Under the pieces are notes generated by a model. It did no database searches. It was not told the origin of the DNA and was given only the letters and a program-made list of their open reading frames with translations. The translations under genes were made by a program, and so were the position numbers. From positions 186,001 to 250,000 of the forward strand of contig NZ_VIRL01000008.1 in NCBI RefSeq assembly GCF_006874465.1: a stretch of 64,000 nt of DNA. Direction: 5' to 3'. Origin of the DNA: Microbispora bryophytorum. Lineage in GTDB: Bacteria > Actinomycetota > Actinomycetes > Streptosporangiales > Streptosporangiaceae. Below are positions 44,237-53,323 of this stretch, one piece after another; the first letter of the stretch is position 1, and every line of letters starts with the position of its first letter.

Positions 44237-45121
44237 TCACGAGGCGAGCAGGTCGAGGAGGAAGCCGACGACGAACAGGACGAAGGCGAGCCGGCGCAGG
44301 AGGTGGAAGGGCCGGGTCCGGTCGACGCCGAAGGCGAGGAGCCGCAGCACGCCCCGATGCGTCCGCCACTTCGCCGCCGACAGCAAAGGGACCGGACGAG
44401 CGACCGCGACCAGGAGCGCGGCGGCCGCCAGGACGCCCAGCCAAACCTTCCGGGAGTCGGGCATAGTGTCCCAATCCGGCACGGCTAAGGCGAGCATGGC
44501 GGCCCCGGCGACCACCAATGAGCCGGTCTTGAGCAGGTCGTTCCACGTTTCCGCCCTCTCGGCCCTGGCTATGAGAACACGCTCGCGTTCGGGCAGAGAC
44601 CGGCCGAGGAAGTCGTCGATCCGGCCGCGCGCGTGGTCGCGCTGCTCCATGCAGGGTTCCCGGTGGTTCCGCCGGCACCGGTGCGCCGCGGGAAGCTCGG
44701 CGGCCACCTCGGTCCAGAAGGCCACCAGCCTCGCGTGGTCGACTCCCGGCGGCGCATGATCCGGAGGATTCTCGTGGATCCCCGTTATCGGTTTCACCCC
44801 AGGCACGCCCGAGGGCACCGTGTAGAAGAAGGAGTCATACAGGGCTTCCCGTACCTCGGCGAGGTGCTGGACCCTCGCCGCAGCCCTCCCCCTGTCCTTC
44901 GCCCGCTCGTACCGGTCCTCCGCCCGGTCGATCGCCGCCCGCAGCTTCGCCGTGTCGACCAGGTCGAGGACGACCGCGCATCCAGCGAGGAACTGCAGCC
45001 CCTTCCCCGCCCGTCCCCAGAAGAGCATCGAATGCCCCAGCAAACTCAGCCCGGAGGTGGACTGCCCGTCCAGCCACACGGACACCACGTCGAGAAACCC
45101 GGCATCCCCCAAAGCCGCCAC
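44237..45121 (-). CDS. Membrane protein of unknown function
   Basis: A 294-residue protein with a hydrophobic N-terminal region (LLGHSMLFWGRAGKGLQFLA), a soluble coiled-coil-like middle (DRAEDRYERAKDRGRAAARV) and three C-terminal membrane segments (SLVVAGAAMLALAVPDW, VWLGVLAAAALLVAVARPVP and LAFVLFVVGFLLDLLAS). I recognise no family. GTG 45121 follows a good GGAGGGAG site; longer upstream reading frames are not supported. It is divergent from the DGPF/ECF42 pair. Confidence 0.75.
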   Translation of the reverse strand: MAALGDAGFLDVVSVWLDGQSTSGLSLLGHSMLFWGRAGKGLQFLAGCAVVLDLVDTAKLRAAIDRAEDRYERAKDRGRAAARVQHLAEVREALYDSFFYTVPSGVPGVKPITGIHENPPDHAPPGVDHARLVAFWTEVAAELPAAHRCRRNHREPCMEQRDHARGRIDDFLGRSLPERERVLIARAERAETWNDLLKTGSLVVAGAAMLALAVPDWDTMPDSRKVWLGVLAAAALLVAVARPVPLLSAAKWRTHRGVLRLLAFGVDRTRPFHLLRRLAFVLFVVGFLLDLLAS

Positions 45122-45255
45122 CGCTCTCCCTCCAACGATCGGCAGGAACAGATCATGGTGGAGAACGCCACACGCGCGAAATCCTTGGGAGCGTCCATCA
45201 TGGCCGTCCCCGTTCGTCGTAGGGACATGATGGGATTCCGGTGCGAGGAGGACGC

Positions 45256-45579
45256 ATGAAGTACGTGCTGCTGATCTGCGGCGACGAGTCGGCGGCGGAG
45301 CACGCCGACGACGGGTGCGGCGGGTGGTCGGAGAAGATGGCGGAGCGCGGCGTGCTCCGGGGAGGCGCCGGGCTGCGCCCGCCGGGCGACGCCACGACGC
45401 TGCGGGTGCGCGAGGGCGAGGTGCTGCTGTCGGACGGGCCGTTCGCCGAGACCAAGGAGCAACTCGGCGGGTTCTGCCTGATCGAGTGCGCCGACCTGGA
45501 CGAGGCCATCGAGATCGCCGCCGCCCATCCCGCCGCGGCGTACGGCACGATCGAGATCCGGCCGCTCCTCGACCTGTGA
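45256..45579 (+). CDS. DGPF (YCII-related) protein, partner of ECF42 sigma factor
   Basis: A 107-residue YCII-like protein with the DGPF signature in LLSDGPFAETKEQLGGF. These proteins are encoded next to ECF42-type sigma factors, but how they act together is unclear. MKYVLLICGD is the family start, and GAGGAGG precedes it. The stop overlaps the sigma-factor start by GTGA, so translation is coupled. A paralogous pair lies at 49237. Confidence 0.92.
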   Translation: MKYVLLICGDESAAEHADDGCGGWSEKMAERGVLRGGAGLRPPGDATTLRVREGEVLLSDGPFAETKEQLGGFCLIECADLDEAIEIAAAHPAAAYGTIEIRPLLDL

Positions 45580-46811
45580 CGCCGCCGGTCGAGGCCGCCG
45601 TCGACCGGGCCTTCCGGGAGGAGTGGGGGCAGGTCGTGGCCACCCTCATCCGCTGGACCGGCGACTGGGACCTGGCCGAGGAGTGCGCACAGGACGCCTT
45701 CGCCCAGGCCCTCCGGACCTGGCGGCGCGACGGCGTGCCGCGCCGGCCCGGCGCGTGGCTGACCACCGCCGCGCGCAACCGGGCCGTGGACCTGCTGCGC
45801 CGCGAAGCGACCGGCGCCGCCAAACTCCGGGAGGTGGCGGGCGTGCTCAGGACGGATGACGACGACGCCGGCGACGAGCCGGACGTGCCGGACGACCGGT
45901 TGCGGCTGATCTTCACCTGTTGCCATCCGGCGCTCGCGCTGGAGGCCAGGGTGGCGCTGACCCTGCGCACCCTCGCCGGGCTCGGCACGACCGAGATCGC
46001 GCGGGCGTTCCTGGTCGGCGAGCAGGCGATGGCCAAGCGGCTGGCCCGGGCCAAGCAGAAGATCAGGCACGCGGGCATCCCCTATCGGGTGCCGCCCGCC
46101 CACCTGCTGCCCGAGCGCCTTCCGGCGGTGCTCGCCGTGCTGTATCTGCTGTTCAACGAGGGCTACTCGGCGACGGCCGGCGCCGACCTCGTACGGCACG
46201 ACCTCGCGGCCGAAGCGATCCGCCTGGCCCGGGTGCTGGTGCGGCTGATGCCGGACGAGCCCGAGGCGGCGGGCCTGCTCGCGCTGATGCTGCTGCACCA
46301 CGCACGCCGCGCCGCCCGCCTCGACGAGGCCGGCGACCTGGTGGTGCTGGAGGACCAGGACCGCGGCCGGTGGGACGCCGGCCTGATCGCCGACGGCGTG
46401 GCCCTGCTGGACGGCACGCTGCGGCGGGGGCGGCCCGGCCCCTACCAGGTGCAGGCCGCCATCGCCGCCTGCCACGCCACCGCGGCCCGCCCGGAGGACA
46501 CCGACTGGGCGCAGATCGCCGTGCTGTACGCGCGGCTCGCGCGGCTGGTCCCCTCGCCGGTCGTGGAGCTGAACCGCGCGGTGGCGGTCGGCATGGCACA
46601 CGGCCCCGCCGCGGGCCTGGCGCTGGTCGACGCCCTGCGGGAGACGGGCGCCCTGGCCGGCTATCACCTGCTGCCCGCCGCCCGCGCCGACCTGCTGCGC
46701 CGCCTGGGCCGTACGGCCGAGGCCGCCGGCGCCTACCGGGAGGCGGCCGGGCTGGCCGCCACCGACGCCGAGCGCCGCTACCTCGCCCGCCGCCTCGCCG
46801 CCCTCGGCTGA
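45576..46811 (+). CDS. ECF42-type RNA polymerase sigma factor with TPR-like C-terminus
   Basis: A 411-residue ECF sigma factor. Region 2 is near WTGDWDLAEECAQDAFAQAL, region 4 includes LRTLAGLGTTEIARAFLVGE and AMAKRLARAKQKIR. A long C-terminal extension (DUF6596/TPR-like, LLFNEGYSATAG onward) is the mark of the ECF42 group, which has no classical anti-sigma factor. The C-terminal part is needed for activity in characterised members. Its start overlaps the DGPF gene by GTGA. It is full-length, unlike the paralogue at 49632, and may regulate downstream genes such as the MPI-fold gene at 46949. Confidence 0.93.
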   Translation: MTPPVEAAVDRAFREEWGQVVATLIRWTGDWDLAEECAQDAFAQALRTWRRDGVPRRPGAWLTTAARNRAVDLLRREATGAAKLREVAGVLRTDDDDAGDEPDVPDDRLRLIFTCCHPALALEARVALTLRTLAGLGTTEIARAFLVGEQAMAKRLARAKQKIRHAGIPYRVPPAHLLPERLPAVLAVLYLLFNEGYSATAGADLVRHDLAAEAIRLARVLVRLMPDEPEAAGLLALMLLHHARRAARLDEAGDLVVLEDQDRGRWDAGLIADGVALLDGTLRRGRPGPYQVQAAIAACHATAARPEDTDWAQIAVLYARLARLVPSPVVELNRAVAVGMAHGPAAGLALVDALRETGALAGYHLLPAARADLLRRLGRTAEAAGAYREAAGLAATDAERRYLARRLAALG

Positions 46812-46948
46812 CACTTCGCCGCCCTCGCCCGCCGCCTCGCCGCCTCGCCCGCCGCTTCGCCGTCATCTCGGCTGACACGGTCCATCCGGGCCGCGCCCGT
46901 TCGTCGGGTGGGCGTACGGACGGACACGACCGGAAGGGCGACGAACGA

Positions 46949-47581
46949 ATGGACACCGATATCCGGCAGCAGATCGCGGCGGAACGCCGCGATCTGGCGG
47001 ACCTGCTGAGCGAGCTGCCGCCGCACGCGTGGGACGCGCCCTCGCTGTGCGCGGGGTGGCGGGTGCGGGAGGTGGTGGCCCACATGACGATGCCCTACCG
47101 GCACTCTGGGCCGCGTGTGCTGGCCGGTCTCGTCAGGGCCCGGGGCAACTTCGACCGGCTGGCCGACCGGCTCGCCCGCCGGGACGCGGCGGCGCTCGGC
47201 CCGCGAGAGCTGACCGCGTGCCTGCGGGACAACGCCGAGCACCCCTGGCGCCCTCCGGGCGGCGGCTACGCGGGGGCGCTGTCGCACGACGTGATCCACG
47301 GCATGGACATCACCGTGGCGCTCGGGATCGACCGGAGGGTTCCCGGCGACCGGATGCGCGTCCTGCTCGGCAACGCGCTGTCCCCACGCAGCCGCAGGTA
47401 TTTCGGCGTCGACCTGGACGGTGTCGAACTGCGCGCCGACGACGTCGACTGGTCGCTCGGCACGGGCACCCCGTTGTCCGGCGCCGCGCAGGATCTGGTG
47501 CTGGTCCTGTGCGGCCGCCGGCTGCCGGAGGGACGGCTGCGCGGTGAGCCCGCCGCCCGCTTCACCCATTTCATCCACTGA
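46949..47581 (+). CDS. Maleylpyruvate isomerase (DinB-fold) family protein
   Basis: A 210-residue protein of the mycothiol-dependent maleylpyruvate isomerase/DinB-like family: RRDLADLLSELPPHAWDAPS, CAGWRVREVVAHMTMPYRHS and SHDVIHGMDITVALG carry the three-His metal-site pattern (His in AHM and two in the SHDVIHG helix). Actinomycete members use mycothiol or have unknown thiol-linked roles. ATG 46949 has gaagggcg upstream. It lies 137 bp after the ECF42 gene, separated by low-complexity DNA (repeated CGCCGCC). Confidence 0.86.
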   Translation: MDTDIRQQIAAERRDLADLLSELPPHAWDAPSLCAGWRVREVVAHMTMPYRHSGPRVLAGLVRARGNFDRLADRLARRDAAALGPRELTACLRDNAEHPWRPPGGGYAGALSHDVIHGMDITVALGIDRRVPGDRMRVLLGNALSPRSRRYFGVDLDGVELRADDVDWSLGTGTPLSGAAQDLVLVLCGRRLPEGRLRGEPAARFTHFIH

Positions 47582-47612
47582 ACGCGCTACTTCAGCCGTT
47601 GATCGCGCCGAT

Positions 47613-47675
47613 GGAGAGGTCTGTGTGCTTTCGAGCATCAAGAGCGTTAACGTGCTCGGGATCACAGACCTCTCC
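47613..47675 (+). promoter_or_regulatory. Nested stem-loop between MPI-fold and GH10 genes
   Basis: GGAGAGGTCTGTG (47613-47625) pairs perfectly with CACAGACCTCTCC (47663-47675). Inside, CGAGCA pairs with TGCTCG. It starts 31 bp after the MPI-fold stop and ends 63 bp before the GH10 start, so it may be a terminator for the first gene or a structured leader of the second. It matches no riboswitch class I know. Confidence 0.6.
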
Positions 47676-47738
47676 GGCGGGGGCGAGGAGGCTCCCGGAG
47701 GGGACTTGTCCGCTTTGAGCATCCCTGGAGGCCGCTCG

Positions 47739-49037
47739 ATGTCGTCCCACCCTGCTTCCAGCTCCGCGGTCGTCGACCCCGACCCGCTGATCAGGAAGCA
47801 CCGCACCGCCGGCGCCACGCTCACCGTCACCGCGAACGGCACGCCCCTCGCCGACCGGGAGGTGGTCGTCGCGCAGCGCCGGCACAAGTTCCTGTTCGGC
47901 TGCATCGGGTTCGACTTCATTCCGCTGGCCAACGGCGAGACCGCGACGGACGACGGCGAGCGGCGGTCGCTCGGCGAGTCCCCGGCGTCCGGGTCCCAGC
48001 AGGTCGCCGACCTGTGGTTCGACCTGTTCAACTTCGCCACGCTGCCCTTCTACTGGGGGCATTTCGAGCCGGTCCGGGGTCGCCCGGACACCGAGCGGCT
48101 GCTCACCACGGCGCGATGGTTCGCCGACCGGGGCATCCCGGTCAAGGGGCACCCGCTCACCTGGCACACCGAGACCGCCGGCTGGCTGATGGACCTGTCG
48201 AACGCCGAGATCGCCAAGGCCCAGGTGGACCGCATCCGGCGCGACATGACCGACTTCTCCGGCGTGATCGACATGTGGGACGTCATCAACGAGGCCGTGA
48301 TCATGCCGATCTTCGACAAGTACGACAACGGCATCACCCGGATCTGCCGCGAGATCGGCCGGATCCCGATGGTCCGGATGGTCTTCGACGCGGCCCGCGA
48401 GGCCAACCCCCACGCCACGCTGCTGCTCAACGACTTCGACATGTCCGCGGCGTACGAGTGCCTGATCGAGGGTGTGCTGGAGGCGGGCATAAAGATCGAC
48501 GTGCTCGGCCTGCAGAGCCACATGCACCAGGGTTACTGGGGCGAGGAGAAGACGCTCGCCACGATCGACCGCTTCGCGCGCTACGGCCTGCCCATCCACT
48601 TCACCGAGACGACGATCGTCTCCGGCCACATCATGCCGGAGGAGATCGTCGACCTGAACGACTACCAGATCCCCGAGTGGCCGACCACTCCCGAGGGGGA
48701 GGCCCGCCAGGCCGACGAGATCGTGCGCCACTACAAGACCCTGCTGTCCCACCCCGCCGTCGAGGCCATGACGTACTGGGGTCTGTCGGACGGCGGCTGG
48801 CTCGGCGCGCCGGGCGGCTTCGTTCGTGCCGACGGCACCCCCAAGCCGTCGTACGACGCGCTGCGCTCGCTCGTCAAGGGCGAGTGGTGGCTGCCTCCGA
48901 CGACGATGGTCACCGACGCGGACGGCCGCGTCCGGTTCGACGGCTTCCTCGGCGAGTACGAGATCACGGCCGGCGGCCGGTCCGTCACGTTCACTCTGGA
49001 CGAGCCCGGAGACGCCGAGGTGGCCGTGTCCCTCTGA
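47739..49037 (+). CDS. GH10 family glycoside hydrolase, non-secreted
   Basis: A 432-residue GH10 (xylanase-type) enzyme. An N-terminal beta region (ATLTVTANGTPLADREVVVA) precedes the barrel. Markers are FYWGHFEPVRGRPD, KGHPLTWH, the acid/base Glu in MWDVINEAV, LLLNDFD, LGLQSHMHQGYW and the nucleophile Glu in IHFTETTIVSG. A short Ig-like tail follows (DADGRVRFDGFLGEYEI). There is no signal peptide or carbohydrate-binding module, so it probably acts on imported oligosaccharides. ATG 47739 has a GGAGG site. An in-frame open stretch continues upstream through the stem-loop but is unlikely to be translated. Confidence 0.9.
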   Translation: MSSHPASSSAVVDPDPLIRKHRTAGATLTVTANGTPLADREVVVAQRRHKFLFGCIGFDFIPLANGETATDDGERRSLGESPASGSQQVADLWFDLFNFATLPFYWGHFEPVRGRPDTERLLTTARWFADRGIPVKGHPLTWHTETAGWLMDLSNAEIAKAQVDRIRRDMTDFSGVIDMWDVINEAVIMPIFDKYDNGITRICREIGRIPMVRMVFDAAREANPHATLLLNDFDMSAAYECLIEGVLEAGIKIDVLGLQSHMHQGYWGEEKTLATIDRFARYGLPIHFTETTIVSGHIMPEEIVDLNDYQIPEWPTTPEGEARQADEIVRHYKTLLSHPAVEAMTYWGLSDGGWLGAPGGFVRADGTPKPSYDALRSLVKGEWWLPPTTMVTDADGRVRFDGFLGEYEITAGGRSVTFTLDEPGDAEVAVSL

Positions 49038-49084
49038 GCCGCCTCTCCCGGTGAGCCGCCTGTCCCCGAAAACCGCCTGTCCCT

Positions 49085-49118
49085 GAGAGCCGGCTCCCCC
49101 CCCGGAAAACCGGCTCTC
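49085..49118 (+). terminator. Hairpin terminator after GH10
   Basis: GAGAGCCGG and CCGGCTCTC form perfect 9-bp arms 47 bp after the GH10 stop. The preceding bases hold a degenerate GAGCCGCCTGTCCC repeat. Confidence 0.65.
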
Positions 49119-49236
49119 CTGAAGCGGCCGGAAGAAATTTCCGCGATATCTCCGGCAGGATGTCGAGAATCGGGGAGCCGGCTTCTACCCAGGGGTCAGC
49201 GCGCCCACGAGGGGCGGGCGGCAGGAGGAGCGAGAC

Positions 49237-49635
49237 ATGAAGTACATGCTGCTGATGCAGTTCGGCTCGGAGAGCGGCATCGCCCCCATGGACACCTGGT
49301 CGCCGGAGGACGTCAAGGCGCACATCGAGTTCATGCACGACGTGAACCGCGGGCTCGTCGAGGCCGGCGAGCTCGTGGACGCCCAGGGGCTGGCGATGCC
49401 CGGCCAGGCGCGGATCGTGCGGGCCGGTGAGGGCGGCGTTCCCGTCGTCACCGACGGCCCGTTCCCCGAGACGAAGGAGTTCCTGATCGGTTACTGGATC
49501 ATCGACTGCGAGGGCCCCGAGCGCGCGTACGAGCTGGCGGGCCACATCTCGGCGGCGCCCGGTTTGAACGGCGAGCCGCTCAAGATGCCCATCGAGGTGC
49601 GTCAGGTGATGGCGGCTCCGTCCCAGGAACTGTGA
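49237..49635 (+). CDS. DGPF (YCII-related) protein, second copy
   Basis: A 132-residue YCII-like protein with the DGPF motif in VVTDGPFPETKEFLIGYWII. It is longer than the paralogue at 45256 and starts MKYMLLMQFGSE. An AGGAGGAG site precedes it. Its stop overlaps the start of the following ECF42 gene by GTGA, as in the first pair. Confidence 0.92.
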   Translation: MKYMLLMQFGSESGIAPMDTWSPEDVKAHIEFMHDVNRGLVEAGELVDAQGLAMPGQARIVRAGEGGVPVVTDGPFPETKEFLIGYWIIDCEGPERAYELAGHISAAPGLNGEPLKMPIEVRQVMAAPSQEL

Positions 49636-50926
49636 CCGCGGCCCACCCGCACGTCGACGACCTGCTGCGCCCGCTGGCGCCGCAGGTCGTCGGTGTGCTC
49701 ACCCGTAGGTTCGGCGACTTCGACGCCGCCGAGGACGCGGTCCAGGAGGCGCTGCTCGACGCCCTCGCCCAGTGGCCCGCCGAGGGTGTGCCGGACAACC
49801 CCAAGGGCTGGCTGGTCCAGGTCGCGTACCGGCGGATGATCGAGCAGGTGCGGAGCGAGCAGGCGCGCCGCCGCCGCGAGGAGCTGGTCGCCGCGAGGGA
49901 TCCCGCAGGCCACCGGACCTCCCCGGCCGCCGACCTGGCGTTCGAGGCGGACGGGGACGACACGCTCGTCATGCTGTTCCTGAGCTGTCACCCCGCACTG
50001 ACGCCGGCGTCCGCCATCGCCCTGACCCTGCGGGCCGTCGGCGGGCTGACCACGGCCGAGATCGGCAGGGCCTTCATGGTGCCGGAGGCGACGATGGCCC
50101 AGCGGATCAGCCGGGCGAAGCAGCGCATCAGGGCGTCGGGGGCGCCGTTCGGCATGCCGGAGCCGGACGAGCGCTCCGCGCGGCTCGCCTCCGTGCTGCA
50201 CGTGCTCTACCTCATCTTCAACGAGGGGTACACGGCCGGCGGCGGCCCCGGCCTGCACCGCGTCGAGCTGTCCCGCGAGGCGATCCGGCTGGCCAGGACG
50301 CTGCACGGCCTGCTGCGAGGTTCCCCGCACGGTGATGCGAGGCCGCCGGACTGCTCGCGCTGATGCTGCTGACCGACGCCCGGCGGCCCGCCAGGACGGG
50401 TCCGGGCGGCGTCCCCGTCCCGCTGGCGGAGCAGGACCGCCGCCTGTGGGACCGCGAGGCGATCGCCGAGGGCGGCGCGCTGCTCACGGCCGCCCTACTC
50501 CGGGGCGCCGCCGGGCCGTACCAGATCCAGGCGGCGATCGCCGCGGTGCACGACGAGGCGGCGACCGCCGAGGAGACCGACTGGCCGCAGATCCTCGCGT
50601 TGTACGGCCTGCTGGAGCGCATGTCGCCCAACCCGATGGTCTCCCTCAACCGCGCCGTCGCCGCCGCGATGGTGCACGGTCCCGCCACCGGGCTGGCCCT
50701 GCTCGAACCGCTGGCCGCCGGTTCGCTGGCGGGCCACCACCGCCTGCACACGACGCGCGCGCACCTGCTGGAGATGGCCGGCGACCTCTCGGCGGCGGTC
50801 GAGGACTACCGCGCGGCGGCGAGCCTCACGGCCAGCCTGCCCGAGCGCGGCTACCTGACCGCCCGCGCCGCCCGTCTCGGCGCCTCGGTGACGACGCTCT
50901 TGACGTCGGATGACGCCCCGCTCTAA
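49632..50926 (+). pseudogene. ECF42-type sigma factor broken by a one-base frameshift
   Basis: The first frame (49632-50363) encodes regions 2 and 4 (FGDFDAAEDAVQEALLDAL, LRAVGGLTTAEIGRAFMVPE) and part of the C-terminal extension (YLIFNEGYTAGG), then stops. The expected continuation (EAAGLLALMLLTDARRPART) is read from 50339 in the next frame and runs to 50926. Comparison with the intact paralogue at 45576 places the loss of one base near 50337-50338 (GATGC-GAGG). The DNA-binding half is intact while the TPR-like half is detached. It may be a pseudogene, a recent mutation or a sequencing error. Confidence 0.85.
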
Positions 50927-51038
50927 GTTGCTGCCGAAACCGACAATTTTCACAATTTTCCCGAAAACAATCGGGCTGGCCGACTGCCCCAGACCGGGCG
51001 CGGCACGGCCCGTCGCCGCCACATGATTCGGAGTCCAC

Positions 51039-52079
51039 GTGAAGGTCCTCTACATCGGCGGCACCGGAACGATCAGCTCGGCCTGCGTGGCCGAGTCGGT
51101 GCGCCGGGGCCTTGACGTCCACGTGCTCAACCGGGGCCACACCGCTCGGCGCCGTCCCCTGCCCGAGGGGGTCACGACGCTCACCGCGGATGTGCGGGAC
51201 CGCGACGCGCTCCGCCAGGCCCTGGCCGGGAGGGCGTACGACTGCGTCGTCGACTTCCTCGGCTACACGGCCGAGGACGCGGCGGCGGCGGTGGACCTGC
51301 TGGACGGCCACACCGCCCAGTACGTCTACATCAGCAGCGCCTCCATCTACCACAAGCCGGTGCGGCGAGCGCCCTTCACGGAGTCGACCGCCCGGCGCAA
51401 CCCCTACCTCGCGTACGCCCGAGACAAGATCGCGGCCGAGGACGTCCTGCGCCGCGCCTACGAGGAGCGCGACTTCCCCGTCACGATCGTGCGCCCCTCG
51501 CACACCTACGACGACGCGCACCCGCCGCTGCCCGGCGACTGGACGATGTGGGACCGGGTCGTACGCGGCGACGAGATCGTGGTGCCCGGCGACGGCACCA
51601 GCCTGTGGACCCTGACGCACGCGGACGACTTCGCCGTCGGCCTCGTCGGCCTGCTAGGCGCCTGGCAGGCGCTCGGCGAGGACTTCCACATCACCTCCGA
51701 CGAGGCGCTGAGCTGGAACGAGATCTACGAGGTCATCGGGCGGACGGCCGCGACACCGGCCCGGCTCCTCCACCTTCCCGCCGAGTTCCTGCCGCTCGTC
51801 GCGCCGGACTGGTTCTGGTCCGACCTGATCGTCGGCGACCTCCAGCACACCGCGTTGTTCGACACCACGAAGATCAGGCGCTTCGTCCCGTCGTTCCGGC
51901 CGGTCGTCACCTGGCCGGAAGGGGCCAGGCGGCTGCACGCCTGGCGGTCGGCCCACAAGGAGGAGACCCGGCCCGACGCCGCGACCGACGCGGTGCTGGC
52001 CCGGCTCGCCGAAGGGCACCGGGCCGCCTCGGCGGCCGTGGCGCGCCTGGCACCGGACAAAGGTGACGAGCAAGGGTGA
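51039..52079 (+). CDS. NAD-dependent epimerase/dehydratase (extended SDR)
   Basis: A 346-residue extended SDR. The Rossmann motif is YIGGTGTISS (residues 5-14), the catalytic pair is Tyr and Lys in YARDK, and the Ser is in YISSASIYHK. The C-terminal substrate domain includes WTLTHADDFAVGLVGLLG. It resembles nucleotide-sugar epimerases and plant CSP41-like proteins; the substrate is unknown. The GTG start has no strong ribosome site, and the 112 bp upstream are unusually AT-rich (cacaattttcccgaaaac). A tandem repeat follows the gene. Confidence 0.88.
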   Translation: MKVLYIGGTGTISSACVAESVRRGLDVHVLNRGHTARRRPLPEGVTTLTADVRDRDALRQALAGRAYDCVVDFLGYTAEDAAAAVDLLDGHTAQYVYISSASIYHKPVRRAPFTESTARRNPYLAYARDKIAAEDVLRRAYEERDFPVTIVRPSHTYDDAHPPLPGDWTMWDRVVRGDEIVVPGDGTSLWTLTHADDFAVGLVGLLGAWQALGEDFHITSDEALSWNEIYEVIGRTAATPARLLHLPAEFLPLVAPDWFWSDLIVGDLQHTALFDTTKIRRFVPSFRPVVTWPEGARRLHAWRSAHKEETRPDAATDAVLARLAEGHRAASAAVARLAPDKGDEQG

Positions 52080-52158
52080 CGGGTCCAGGTGACCGGCAGG
52101 GGTGACCAGTGCAGGTGACCCGTGCAGGTGACTCGTGCAGGTGACCGGCGAAAGTGAC
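52076..52158. repeat. 13-bp tandem repeat between epimerase and aldo/keto reductase
   Basis: About five to six copies of CAGGTGACCCGTG with variation lie between the epimerase stop and the aldo/keto reductase ribosome site. The period is not a multiple of three. Confidence 0.85.
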
Positions 52159-52183
52159 GGTTCGTGACGGAAGGACACCCCCG

Positions 52184-53167
52184 ATGCCCCTCGATTCGCG
52201 CGACGACCTGACGGTCCCGGACCCGGCGCTGCGCCGGCCGTTCGGGCGCACCGGCCTGGCGGTGACGCCGATCTGCGTCGGCACCAGTCCCCTGGCGAGC
52301 ATGCCGGGCCTGTACGGGTACGAGGTCGGCGAGCAGCGAGCGCGGGCCACGGTGGAGGCCGTGTTCGACGGGCCGTTCAACTTCCTGGACACCTCGAACA
52401 ACTACGGCGGCGGCAGCGCCGAACGACGCATCGGCGCCGTGGTCCGCGACCGCGGCGGCGTGCCCGCCGGGTTCGTCCTGGCCACCAAGGTCGACGCGGA
52501 CCCCGACACCGGCGACTTCTCCGGCGAACGCGTGCGCCGTTCGGCCGAGGAGAGCCTGGAACGGCTCGGCGTCGCCAACGTGCCACTGCTGTATCTGCAC
52601 GACCCCGAGTTCCACATCACGTTCGAGGAGGCCATGAGCCCCGGCGGGGCGGTGGAGGCGCTGGTCGCGCTGCGGGAGGCCGGCGTCGCCGACCATATCG
52701 GCATCGCGGGCGGCCCGGTCGGCCTGTTGCGCAGGTATGTCGCCACCGGCGTCTTCGACGCCGTGATCAGCCACAACCGCTGGACGCTGGTGAACCGCGA
52801 GGCCGACCCGCTGCTCGACGAGGCCCGCGAGCGCGGCGTCGCCTTCGTCAACGGCGCGCCGTACGGTGGCGGGATGCTGGTCAAGGGGCCCGACGCCCAG
52901 CCCCGCTACGCCTATCGGGACACCGGCGAGTCCGTCCGGAACGCGGTCCGCGCCATGCGACGGGTCTGCGACGCGCACGGCGTGCCCCTCGCCGCCGCCG
53001 CGCTGCAGTTCTCGCTGCGCGATCCCCGGGTGACGTCCACCATCGTCGGCGTCTCGGAACCCGAACGACTCGAGGAGACGCTGAACCTCGCCGCCACCCC
53101 GATCCCGCCGGCTCTGTGGGACGAGCTCGACCGGCACCTGCCCTCTCCCGCCGCCTGGCTGGACTGA
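52184..53167 (+). CDS. Aldo/keto reductase
   Basis: A 327-residue NADPH-dependent aldo/keto reductase. The catalytic tetrad is visible: Asp and Tyr in FLDTSNNYGGG, Lys in VLATKVD and His in LYLHDPEF. It resembles bacterial L-fucose/D-threo-aldose dehydrogenase-type members (GEQRARATVEAVFDGPFNF). The physiological substrate is not clear. ATG 52184 has ggaagga upstream. It may share a transcript with the epimerase gene. Confidence 0.92.
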   Translation: MPLDSRDDLTVPDPALRRPFGRTGLAVTPICVGTSPLASMPGLYGYEVGEQRARATVEAVFDGPFNFLDTSNNYGGGSAERRIGAVVRDRGGVPAGFVLATKVDADPDTGDFSGERVRRSAEESLERLGVANVPLLYLHDPEFHITFEEAMSPGGAVEALVALREAGVADHIGIAGGPVGLLRRYVATGVFDAVISHNRWTLVNREADPLLDEARERGVAFVNGAPYGGGMLVKGPDAQPRYAYRDTGESVRNAVRAMRRVCDAHGVPLAAAALQFSLRDPRVTSTIVGVSEPERLEETLNLAATPIPPALWDELDRHLPSPAAWLD

Positions 53168-53323
53168 TCGCCGGCCCGGCCTCCCGGTCGCCGTCCCCGT
53201 GACGGGCCGCGCACCCGGCCCCGCCCCCGCCCCCGCCCCGACGCCGATGCCGACGCCGACGCGAGCCGTCGCAGCCGGACGGCGGGCGCGGGCGGCGAGC
53301 ACGGACGCGGCCGAGGGGTGCGC

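Noticed and set aside
47613-47675. Known riboswitch before GH10
   Set aside because: The stem-loop has no conserved core of any class I can recall; kept only as an unassigned structure.
49632-50926. Programmed frameshift in the sigma gene
   Set aside because: No slippery heptamer or downstream stimulatory structure is visible, and the intact paralogue needs no shift.
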